DNA from: Chloroflexota bacterium
GTDB lineage: Bacteria; Chloroflexota; Limnocylindria; QHBO01
Reading direction: 5' to 3'
DNA length: 15,026 bases
Assembly (NCBI GenBank): GCA_005879815.1
Contig: VBKA01000030.1
Location: 1-15,026, forward strand
The notes under the pieces are model-generated. The model was not told the origin of the DNA. It was given only the letters and a program-made list of their open reading frames with translations, and did no database searches. Of this stretch, positions 6,484 to 12,517 are shown piece after piece (the first letter of the stretch is position 1; each line of letters opens with the position of its first letter). A program made the translations under genes and the position numbers.

Positions 6484-7878
6484 CTAGGTCGACGCCGGGG
6501 TGCGCTCGAGGAACCGACCGGCGCCTCGCCGTCCGACGAAGAGGCCGTCTCGAATGACCGGCCGGCCTCGAAGGAGGACTGTGCGGACCGACCCGCGCAT
6601 CTCCATCCCCTCAAACGGCGTGAAGTCCGAGGTGTGGTGCAGGTCGGCCTGTCGGATCGTGCGCTGCGCCGAAGCGTCGAAGAGCAACAGGTCCGCGTCC
6701 TTGCCCGCCTCGATCGCTCCCTTGTCCTGCAGGCCGAACAACCGCGCCGGTGTCGTCGCCAGGAGGTCGACCATGCGCTCAAGGCCCAGCTCGCCCCGCG
6801 CGGCACCCACGCCGTGAACGATCGCGAGCAAAGTCTCGATCCCAGGCGCCCCGTTGCTGATCTGCGGGAACGGTGGAGCGGGCATCCGTTTCTCGACGGC
6901 CAGACGGTCCGGGACGTGGTCGCTGGCAATCAGGTCGAGGCCGCCAGCCCGCAGCCCTAGCCACAATGCGCGACGATCGGCATCGGTCCGCAGCGGCGGC
7001 GAGATGACCGACCGGATCACCTGGGCCTCGTCCGGGCTCGCGTAGCGGTCCGCGGTGAGCGCGAGGTAATGCGGGCAGGTCTCGGCGTAGACCGGCCACC
7101 CCCTTGCCTTGGCGGTGACCACCTCCGCCAGAGCGTCTGCGGACGACAGGTGGACGATGTAGACCGATGCCCTCGCAGCTCTTGCAAGCGCAATTGCCCG
7201 ATGTGTCGCTTCTGCTTCCGCGTAGGTGGGCCGGGTCTCCGCGTGGTAGCGGGCTGCGACGTCGCCCGCCGCCAGGGCATCAGCCACCAGCGCGTCGATG
7301 ATGATCGCGTTCTCACAGTGGACCTGCAGCATCCCGCCATGCGCCTCAGCCGTGCGGAGGATCTGATAGAGGCGCTCATCGGGCAGGCGGAAGTCGTACA
7401 CCATGAAGGCCTTGAAGCTGGGTACCCCGGAGGCGATCAGGGCGGGCAGTTCGCTGATCGGGTCCTCCTGTTGGCCGCCGATGACCGCGGAGAGGCCAAA
7501 GTCGACGACCGATTCCCCCTCCGTCCGGTCCCGAAACTCCTGCAGGCCGCGCAGCAGCGAGCCTGCGCCCTCCTCGCTGATGCCGGTGCCCGGGTTGTTG
7601 AACGCCAGGAACGTCGTGGTACCGCCGAATGCTGCCCCAACCGAGTCCTGGTAGAACCGATCCGGCTCCTCGTCGCTCGGCAGCCGGACGTGGGTATGCA
7701 CGTCGATGCAGCCCGGCAGCACGAGGAGCCCGTTTGCGTCGATGATCTGAGCCTGGGGGCTGCGCACGACCAAGCCCGGAGCAACCGCCTCGACCTTGCC
7801 GTCGGCGACGGCCACGTCGGCGCTGAAGGAACGAGCAGCCGTGACGACCGTCCCCCCGGTCACGACGAGGTCGGTCAC
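6484..7878 (-). CDS. Hydantoinase/dihydropyrimidinase-type amidohydrolase, probable allantoin-opening enzyme
   Basis: This 464-aa metal-dependent cyclic amidohydrolase hydrolyses a cyclic ureide ring. The complete binuclear metal site is visible: His61/His63 (DVHTH), Lys155 to be carboxylated (SFKAFMVYD), His186 (VHCEN), His242 (IVHLSSADAL) and Asp319 (ASDH). Tyr160 after FMV and the ETCPHYL block are typical of D-hydantoinases/dihydropyrimidinases rather than classical allantoinases. Its position opposite HIU hydrolase, OHCU decarboxylase and uricase makes allantoin the likely substrate (inference); hydantoin or dihydropyrimidine activity remains possible. GTG 7878 overlaps the stop of the upstream small membrane protein (GTGA), which fixes the start although the frame is open further. 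The gene ends 8 bp from the convergent cyclase stop, with no obvious intrinsic terminator. Confidence 0.9.
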   Translation of the reverse strand: MTDLVVTGGTVVTAARSFSADVAVADGKVEAVAPGLVVRSPQAQIIDANGLLVLPGCIDVHTHVRLPSDEEPDRFYQDSVGAAFGGTTTFLAFNNPGTGISEEGAGSLLRGLQEFRDRTEGESVVDFGLSAVIGGQQEDPISELPALIASGVPSFKAFMVYDFRLPDERLYQILRTAEAHGGMLQVHCENAIIIDALVADALAAGDVAARYHAETRPTYAEAEATHRAIALARAARASVYIVHLSSADALAEVVTAKARGWPVYAETCPHYLALTADRYASPDEAQVIRSVISPPLRTDADRRALWLGLRAGGLDLIASDHVPDRLAVEKRMPAPPFPQISNGAPGIETLLAIVHGVGAARGELGLERMVDLLATTPARLFGLQDKGAIEAGKDADLLLFDASAQRTIRQADLHHTSDFTPFEGMEMRGSVRTVLLRGRPVIRDGLFVGRRGAGRFLERTPAST

Positions 7879-8168
7879 GCTCGATCGGACGGTTCGTCGC
7901 CCTCCTGCGTCCGGTCTCGCACGCCCCGCGCCTTCACGCTGCGAGCCACACGCCGGCGCCCGCGCGGTCCGATGAGCTTCGAGGTGCGATACACGAACTC
8001 CGATCCTCCCCACCAGCCCCACGGCGAGAAACCGCGCGGCGTGATGACCAGGTCCGGCGGCGGGCTGAGATGCGCTCGGCGCCCTCCATGCGCACGACCG
8101 GGCCTGGTAAGGACCGCAACGAGGAGGACCACCGCGACCAAGATCACTACCAGGAGCGGATCAGGCAT
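7875..8168 (-). CDS. Small membrane-anchored protein (97 aa), unknown function
   Basis: I do not recognise a named family. Residues ~4-21 form one strongly hydrophobic helix at the extreme N-terminus. A short basic linker follows, then a proline-rich stretch (SPPPDLVITPRGFSPWGWWGG, ~35-55) with a cluster of aromatics, then a highly basic region and an acidic C-terminus. The layout suggests a single-pass protein with a small soluble tail of about 75 residues. It is locked into the operon: its ATG lies inside the end of the 59-aa gene (8-bp overlap) and its stop overlaps the hydantoinase start (GTGA). Co-translation argues that it is a real gene and works with the hydantoinase or with DUF3830. 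Confidence 0.7.
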   Translation of the reverse strand: MPDPLLVVILVAVVLLVAVLTRPGRAHGGRRAHLSPPPDLVITPRGFSPWGWWGGSEFVYRTSKLIGPRGRRRVARSVKARGVRDRTQEGDEPSDRA

Positions 8169-8340
8169 CGGTACCCGGCCCGCCGCTGCGCCGCGACCAC
8201 CACTCGTTGAAGCGAGCCCGCAGGATGACGAAGGCGATCAGGATGATGGCGATTGCCAACAGGCCGAACAGGATCTGGATGACCTTGACGACGACCAGCA
8301 CCGCCAAGAGCACCACCAGGATCAGGACCAGCCACGCCAT
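8161..8340 (-). CDS. Small hydrophobic membrane protein (59 aa), unknown function
   Basis: This short gene is easily missed. It begins with ATG 8340, 3 bp after the DUF3830 stop, and ends with TGA at 8161. Residues 2-41 are almost entirely Ile, Leu, Val, Ala and Phe, broken by Lys19 and Gln22, consistent with two short helices or one long membrane segment. The tail is basic and aromatic (RARFNEWWSRRSGG). No charged transporter signature is seen and I cannot name a family. Its end overlaps the 97-aa membrane protein by 8 bp, so the two are almost certainly made together. Confidence 0.65.
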   Translation of the reverse strand: MAWLVLILVVLLAVLVVVKVIQILFGLLAIAIILIAFVILRARFNEWWSRRSGGPGTDA

Positions 8341-8343
8341 CGG

Positions 8344-8766
8344 TCAATCCACCTCGCTGATCTGGATGGGCTGTGCGCCCTCCCACAACGTGCGCCTACC
8401 CACCTCCCGCAGTCGATCACGCCATCCTTCGTCGGGTGTCAGCGTGGCGAAGTGGTTGCCTGCCAGCTGGCCAAGCTTGCTCGAGAAGGCGCACGCGCCA
8501 TACGGGAACAGAATCTCGCACTCGGACAGCTCCCCGGTGTAGATCAGCAGCTCCCCTGGGGCAGGGTGGGAGGTGTGATGCTCGTAGCGGACGCCGACCT
8601 TCAGATCGCCGAACGGGATCCAGGTCGACTCGCCGCTCCAGCGGCAGTGGATGAGGCGGTTGCTGATCGGCAGCAGCCGGCGCACCGCGTCGACCGTGCG
8701 GGGCGCATCGGCCTCCCATCCGGCGCTAAAGTGAAGCTCGCCGACCTCGATCGAGAGTTGGCCCAC
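8344..8766 (-). CDS. DUF3830 family protein (cyclophilin-like fold)
   Basis: This 140-aa cytoplasmic protein carries recognisable DUF3830 blocks: HCRWSGESTWIPFGD in the middle, HPAPGELLIY, then ILFPYGACAFSSKLGQLAGN and a RTLWEGAQPI C-terminus. DUF3830 proteins adopt a cyclophilin-like barrel; their function is unknown to me. The start is GTG 8766; the frame stays open 170 bp further, but that overlaps the N-terminus of the divergent HIU hydrolase. The hexamer TATCCT lies 6 nt upstream of the GTG, with no Shine-Dalgarno, so the mRNA is probably leaderless. It is the first gene of the four-gene operon ending with the hydantoinase, which ties it to ureide metabolism. A role as a ligand-binding or accessory hydrolytic protein is conjecture. 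Confidence 0.87.
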   Translation of the reverse strand: MGQLSIEVGELHFSAGWEADAPRTVDAVRRLLPISNRLIHCRWSGESTWIPFGDLKVGVRYEHHTSHPAPGELLIYTGELSECEILFPYGACAFSSKLGQLAGNHFATLTPDEGWRDRLREVGRRTLWEGAQPIQISEVD

Positions 8767-8770
8767 CCGC

Positions 8771-8775
8771 GGAGG
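8771..8775 (+). promoter_or_regulatory. Ribosome binding site of HIU hydrolase gene
   Basis: GGAGG with 5-nt spacing to GTG 8781 is a textbook Shine-Dalgarno and decides this start. The transcript must therefore begin upstream, within the first codons of the divergent DUF3830 gene. TAAAGT at 8727-8732 is one weak -10 candidate. Confidence 0.7.
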
Positions 8776-8778
8776 ATA
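8773..8778 (-). promoter_or_regulatory. Candidate -10 box for the DUF3830-hydantoinase operon (leaderless type)
   Basis: TATCCT on the minus strand lies 6 nt before GTG 8766. The same bases on the plus strand overlap the ribosome site of the divergent HIU hydrolase gene. No clear -35 is visible. Confidence 0.45.
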
Positions 8779-8780
8779 GC

Positions 8781-9134
8781 GTGGCGAAGGTTCGCCCGAC
8801 CATCTCGACTCACGTGCTCGACCTGGAGACCGGTGCTCCGGCGACGAGCTTCCCGGTGGCGCTCTTTCGGCTCGGCGAGGACGGCCAGCCTGAGCTCTTG
8901 ACGGAGGCGGAGACCGATGGCGACGGTCGGGTGCCATCCCTGGTCAAGGGCCCGCTCCGCCCAGGGAGCTATCAGCTGATCTTCGATGTGGCCGCCTATC
9001 TGGATGGGACAGATCGAGATCCGGCATTCTTCGAGAACATGGCCGTCGGGTTCCGCGTCGAGGATCCCGCGCGGAGCTACCACGTGCCGCTGCTGCTGAC
9101 GCCGTTCGGCCTCTCGACCTATCGCGGAAGCTGA
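8781..9134 (+). CDS. uraH: 5-hydroxyisourate hydrolase (transthyretin-like)
   Basis: This 117-aa transthyretin-related enzyme hydrolyses 5-hydroxyisourate, the product of uricase, to OHCU. The diagnostic residues are all present: His11 (STHVLD), Arg50 (DGDGR), His101 (YHVPLLL) and the C-terminal tetrapeptide YRGS (114-117), which distinguishes the hydrolases from true transthyretin. The length is normal, there is no signal peptide, and it should act as a cytoplasmic tetramer. The GTG start is set by the GGAGG site 5 nt upstream. It leads the plus-strand operon with the GNAT-OHCU decarboxylase fusion (8-bp gap) and uricase, so the urate-to-allantoin steps are co-expressed. Confidence 0.96.
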   Translation: MAKVRPTISTHVLDLETGAPATSFPVALFRLGEDGQPELLTEAETDGDGRVPSLVKGPLRPGSYQLIFDVAAYLDGTDRDPAFFENMAVGFRVEDPARSYHVPLLLTPFGLSTYRGS

Positions 9135-9142
9135 CCCGATCC

Positions 9143-10216
9143 ATGCCCGGCGTGACGGTACGCGCGATGACGAATGAGGATGCGGGCTGGGCAGATCGCC
9201 TGCTGAGCGGCTACCAGGGGACGCGCATGACGGCGCGCCTTGGCGAGCTCCTCGATCCGCTCGATCTGCCGGGGCTCGTCGCCGAGGTCGGTGGCTCACC
9301 GGTTGGCCTGCTCACCTACCGGGTCGAGGGCGACCAGATGGAGGCCCTGACCGTGCACGCCCAGGCTTCCGGGCACGGCGCCGGCTCGGCGCTGCTGGCG
9401 GCTGCCGTCGACGAGGCCCGTCGTGCGGAAGGTCGACGGCTCTGGCTGGTGACGACCAACGACAACCTGAACGCCATCCGCTTCTATCTGCGACGTGGCA
9501 TGCATGTCGCCAGCGTTCACGAGGGCGCGGTCGACCGGGATCGCGAGCTCAAGCCGGAGATGGCGCAGGTGAACGGGGAGAACGGCATCGCGATGCGCGA
9601 CCTGGTGGAGTTCGAGCTGGATCCGGCGGCCTGGAGGCCGGGAACCACCGAGTTCCCGGAGATGCGCGACCTGAACCTGCTTCCGCCTGAGGCCGCGCAT
9701 GCGCTGCTCTCGCCTCTGTTCGAGGGCGCGCGCAGCTTCCTTGCCCGGCTGGTGGCGGCGCGGCCCTTCGAAGGCGATGACGACTTTGTCGGCGCCGCGC
9801 GTCGCATCGCGCGTGAGCTCCCGGACGAGGAGGCGGTCGAGCTGGTGAACGCGCATCCGCGCATCGGTGCGGATCCATCTTCCCTCTCCCCGATGAGCAG
9901 CGCCGAGCAGGGCAGCGTGGATCGGGGCATTGCGGAGGATGACGATGCCGGTGGGAACGTCGACGAGCCCTGGGTCGCTGAAGAGCTCGCCATCCTCAAC
10001 GACGCGTACGAGCGGATCTTCGGATTCCGATTCGCGGTGTTCGTGTCCAAGCGCCCCAAGTCGGAAATCATTCCGCTCATCGAGGCGGGGCTGCGCAACG
10101 ACCGCGAGGCTGAGCTGCGTCGCGCTGCTGACGACTGCGTGGGGATCGCCGCCGATCGGCTCTGGAAGATGCGCTCAGCGCGGCCTGAGCCGGAGCCCGT
10201 CCAGGAGCCGGCGTGA
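9143..10216 (+). CDS. Fusion: N-terminal GNAT acetyltransferase domain and C-terminal OHCU decarboxylase
   Basis: This 357-aa protein has two domains. Residues 1 to ~130 form a GNAT fold: a central LTVHAQASGHGAGSALL segment with the acetyl-CoA pyrophosphate loop (Q-x-x-G-x-G), then NLNAIRFYLRRGM, the usual motif B. After a linker, residues ~174-345 match OHCU decarboxylase, which converts OHCU to S-allantoin: His238 in NAHPRIG is the catalytic His at the expected distance from the domain start, Glu255 lies in SSAEQ, and the FRFAVFVSKRPKSEII segment is the conserved C-terminal strand. The frame is continuous, so this is a real fusion unless a base is missing. A separate start at Met174 lacks a well-spaced ribosome site. 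The stop overlaps the uricase GTG. The acetyl acceptor is unknown. Confidence 0.92.
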   Translation: MPGVTVRAMTNEDAGWADRLLSGYQGTRMTARLGELLDPLDLPGLVAEVGGSPVGLLTYRVEGDQMEALTVHAQASGHGAGSALLAAAVDEARRAEGRRLWLVTTNDNLNAIRFYLRRGMHVASVHEGAVDRDRELKPEMAQVNGENGIAMRDLVEFELDPAAWRPGTTEFPEMRDLNLLPPEAAHALLSPLFEGARSFLARLVAARPFEGDDDFVGAARRIARELPDEEAVELVNAHPRIGADPSSLSPMSSAEQGSVDRGIAEDDDAGGNVDEPWVAEELAILNDAYERIFGFRFAVFVSKRPKSEIIPLIEAGLRNDREAELRRAADDCVGIAADRLWKMRSARPEPEPVQEPA

Positions 10217-11151
10217 AGCACGAGATCCACTACGGCAAGGCCGACGTCAAGGTCTACCGCACACACGGTGCCCCCCTGCGCGGCGTGACCCAGATACCCG
10301 AGTCGGCGTTCAGCGGCCGGGACAACGTCCTGATGGGCGCCGAGATCGAGGTGACCGTGCGGGGGGACGCGTTCTGGGATGCGTACACCGTTGGTGATAA
10401 CCGGCAGGTAGTCGCGACCGACACGATGAAGAACTTCATCCAACGTGCTTCGCTGGGCTGCGGCGCCCCGACCCTCGAAGGCTGGCTGCACGAGGTCGGG
10501 CGGGCGTTCCTGGAGACGTACCCCCAGATGGAGTCGATCACCGTCTCCGGCCGCGAGCTTCCATTCCCTCCGGCGCTCGTGCCCGGGGACGAGCCTGGGT
10601 CCTTCGCGATGTCGGAAGTCCTCTTCTCGCGAGAGCGATGCGACGCGTCGGTTGCGCACCTCGATCTTGTTCGCGGCGATGGTGGCACGCAAGAGAAACC
10701 GCGCGTGGCGGACCTCGAGGGCGGGAGAGCCGGCCTACAGCTGGTGAAGATCACCGGGTCGTCGTTCGCAGACTTCGCGCGGGATGAGCACACCACCCTG
10801 CCGGAGCGCCCGGACCGGCCGCTCTACATCTGGTGCGACATCGGCTGGCGCTACACGGAATCCCGAGACGCGCTGGGTGACAAACCGGCGAGCTACGTCG
10901 CGGGCGAGCAGGTCGCCGACCTTGCCGCATCGGTCTTTCACGAGTTCGTCAGCCTGTCGATCCAGCACCTGGTCCACGAGATCGGCCAGCGCATGCTCCT
11001 GCGCTGGCCCCAGCTTTCCGAGGTCAGCTTCGAAGCCCAGAACAGGCTGTGGGATCTCGCCGGCGAATCCGGCGAAGACCAGCGTGTCAAGGTCTACGCA
11101 GATCCCCGACCACCTTTCGGAAAGATCGGGCTGAGGCTGCGGCGCGAGTGA
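10213..11151 (+). CDS. Uricase (urate oxidase)
   Basis: This 312-aa cofactor-free oxidase converts urate and O2 to 5-hydroxyisourate and H2O2. The catalytic Lys9 (HYGKADVKVYR) and Thr69 (ATDTMKNF) correspond to the Lys-Thr dyad, and the second uricase signature appears as LVKITGSSFADFARDEHTTLPE-like sequence around residues 177-197. The C-terminus (AQNRLWD, then VYADPRPPFG) resembles the Bacillus PucL-type enzyme rather than fungal forms with NKHY. There is no SKL-like tail or signal peptide. GTG 10213 overlaps the decarboxylase stop (GTGA). In Bacillus the decarboxylase and uricase are fused as PucL; here they are neighbouring genes. The peroxide produced would need catalase, which is not encoded in the window. 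Confidence 0.96.
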   Translation: MKHEIHYGKADVKVYRTHGAPLRGVTQIPESAFSGRDNVLMGAEIEVTVRGDAFWDAYTVGDNRQVVATDTMKNFIQRASLGCGAPTLEGWLHEVGRAFLETYPQMESITVSGRELPFPPALVPGDEPGSFAMSEVLFSRERCDASVAHLDLVRGDGGTQEKPRVADLEGGRAGLQLVKITGSSFADFARDEHTTLPERPDRPLYIWCDIGWRYTESRDALGDKPASYVAGEQVADLAASVFHEFVSLSIQHLVHEIGQRMLLRWPQLSEVSFEAQNRLWDLAGESGEDQRVKVYADPRPPFGKIGLRLRRE

Positions 11152-11152
11152 G

Positions 11153-11494
11153 CTAGCCCAGCTCCATGCGCATTCGCGGCAGGGTCCGACCCGGTTCCGC
11201 CGCGGATGGGGTGCGACCGATCTCCACGCCGCCCATCGCCTCGTAGAAGCCGCGCGCGAAGGGCTCGGCGTCCCATTCGAGAACCCGCGAGCCATGCCCG
11301 CGGGCGAGCTCTGCGGCGTGACCGAAGAGCAGCCGGCCGAGCCCCTTGCCGATCAGCGTGGGCTCGAGCCACAGGTCCTCCAGCTCGGCGCTTTCTGCGT
11401 GGAACGTGAGGCGATGCCAGCCGAGCACCACGCCGTCGCGCTCGAGCACATGCACCTCGTGGGCCGCGACATCGTCCTCGCCAAGCTGGAGCAT
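11153..11494 (-). CDS. GNAT family N-acetyltransferase, start uncertain
   Basis: From ATG 11494 the protein is 113 aa and contains the GNAT core: ELEDLWLEPTLIGKGLGRLLF with the acetyl-CoA loop (GKGLGR), then RGFYEAMGG. It lacks the first strand and helix of the fold. The reading frame continues upstream, coding IRRARPQEAAALREL and further residues typical of a GNAT N-terminus, back to an ATT at 11599 just after the stop of the cyclic-nucleotide-binding gene (148 aa, a normal length). No ATG, GTG or TTG occurs in that stretch. The true start is therefore either the non-standard ATT or a base is wrong in the assembly. It is the last gene of the minus-strand block and converges with uricase one base away. 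The acceptor is unknown. Confidence 0.82.
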   Translation of the reverse strand: MLQLGEDDVAAHEVHVLERDGVVLGWHRLTFHAESAELEDLWLEPTLIGKGLGRLLFGHAAELARGHGSRVLEWDAEPFARGFYEAMGGVEIGRTPSAAEPGRTLPRMRMELG

Positions 11495-11606
11495 CGGCCT
11501 GACGGTTTCCAGGAAGGAGGCGCTGTACGGCCAGTGCGCCTTGGACCGATGGGCAAGCTCGCGCAGCGCGGCTGCTTCCTGCGGCCTGGCGCGGCGAATG
11601 AGTGGG

Positions 11607-12023
11607 CTACTGGATGGTTTCGTTGCGCCGAACGCGCTCTGCGAGCGCTTCCAGCACGCAGGTCTTCACCGTCGGGAAGTCATCCATCAGCTGATGGAAC
11701 TGGCGATGCCCGATGACCATCAGCCGGGTCGGGCCCACGGCGCGCGTCGTGGCGGTGCGCGGCTTGCCGTCGACCAGAGCGATCTCGCCGAGGAAGTCGC
11801 CCTTGCCGAGGGTCGAGACGACGCTCCCGTTGATGTCCACCTCGACGGCTCCATCGAGGACGACGAAGAACTCCGCTCCCGTCTCGCCCTGACGGGTCAG
11901 CACCCTGCCATCGAGGACATCGACCTCGTCCGCGAGGGTCCCGAGCTCCTGCAGGTCGCGGCCGCTCAGGGCGGCGAAGAGTGGCACCCGCCTGAGCTGC
12001 TCGAGCTTCTCGTCGGTAGCCAT
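11607..12023 (-). CDS. Stand-alone cyclic nucleotide-binding domain protein
   Basis: This 138-aa protein consists only of a cNMP-binding (CRP/PKA-regulatory type) beta-barrel, with no helix-turn-helix or channel. The phosphate-binding cassette is intact: Gly79-Glu80 (LGEIAL) to bind the ribose hydroxyl and Arg89 (KPRTAT) to bind the cyclic phosphate, so real cAMP or cGMP binding is expected. ATG 12023 is preceded at 8 nt by TATCCT, and no Shine-Dalgarno is present, so a leaderless mRNA of its own is likely even though ruvA and the CoA-binding gene lie upstream on the same strand. It lacks an output domain, so it must act through a protein partner or as a ligand buffer. The class III cyclase at 5678-6475 is a candidate source of ligand. 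Confidence 0.9.
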   Translation of the reverse strand: MATDEKLEQLRRVPLFAALSGRDLQELGTLADEVDVLDGRVLTRQGETGAEFFVVLDGAVEVDINGSVVSTLGKGDFLGEIALVDGKPRTATTRAVGPTRLMVIGHRQFHQLMDDFPTVKTCVLEALAERVRRNETIQ

Positions 12024-12031
12024 TGGCGTTG

Positions 12032-12037
12032 AGGATA
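12032..12037 (-). promoter_or_regulatory. Candidate -10 box for the cNMP-binding gene (leaderless type)
   Basis: TATCCT on the minus strand, 8 nt from the ATG, lies within the 53-bp gap after the CoA-binding gene. It is the same hexamer as at the DUF3830 operon. No good -35 is visible. Confidence 0.42.
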
Positions 12038-12076
12038 TCGCGCGCGACCCGGGCCGAACAGGGGTCAGCCGGCGCC

Positions 12077-12517
12077 TTACGACTCCAATCGCGGCAGCTC
12101 GATGGCGGGGCATCGATCCATCACCACCAACAACCCCGCCCTCCGTGCGCGGCCGGCTGCCGCCTCGTCGATGACGCCCAGCTGGAGCCACACCGCCTTT
12201 GCACCGATCGCGATCGCCTCGTCGACGTGGGCACCGGCCAGGTCCGCCCGACGAAAGATGTCGACCACCTCGATCGGACGGCCCGCCGCGTTGGCCGCCT
12301 CCGCAGCCGCCGCGAGGTCCGGGTACGCCAACCGCCCGAAGACCTCGTCTTCGCGTGGATTCACCGGCACCACCTCGAAGCCGTGCCGCAGGAGCGTGCC
12401 GCTCACGCTGTGGCTTGGTCGGGTGGGGTTGGCAGAGCAACCCACCACGGCCCACACGCGCAGGTCGCGCAGGACGTGCTCGATGGTCGCGGGGTCGGCG
12501 AACGCGTCGGCAATCAC
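12077..12517 (-). CDS. CoA-binding domain protein (YccU-like)
   Basis: This 146-aa Rossmann-like CoA-binding protein is of the YccU type. The nucleotide-binding loop appears as VVGCSANPTRPS (residues ~25-36). The conserved VVPVNPRE strand, the VDIFRRAD segment and the C-terminal VMDRCPAIE are all diagnostic. The family's precise role is unknown; the fold resembles the CoA-binding module of succinyl-CoA synthetase alpha subunits, without the catalytic part. GTG 12517 overlaps the ruvA stop (GTGA), so it is translated with ruvA. There is no evident functional link with DNA repair; the coupling may just reflect operon packing. Confidence 0.92.
   Translation of the reverse strand: MIADAFADPATIEHVLRDLRVWAVVGCSANPTRPSHSVSGTLLRHGFEVVPVNPREDEVFGRLAYPDLAAAAEAANAAGRPIEVVDIFRRADLAGAHVDEAIAIGAKAVWLQLGVIDEAAAGRARRAGLLVVMDRCPAIELPRLES

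Noticed and set aside
8777..8782. TAGCGT as a leaderless -10 box for HIU hydrolase
   Set aside because: It overlaps the GTG start itself, so transcription would begin downstream of the start codon; the GGAGG ribosome site explains the start.
7069..8901. 610-aa open frame on the plus strand across the hydantoinase-DUF3830 operon
   Set aside because: Antisense to four well-supported genes, with a composition (Arg/Gly/Asp/Gln-rich, low complexity) typical of a shadow frame.
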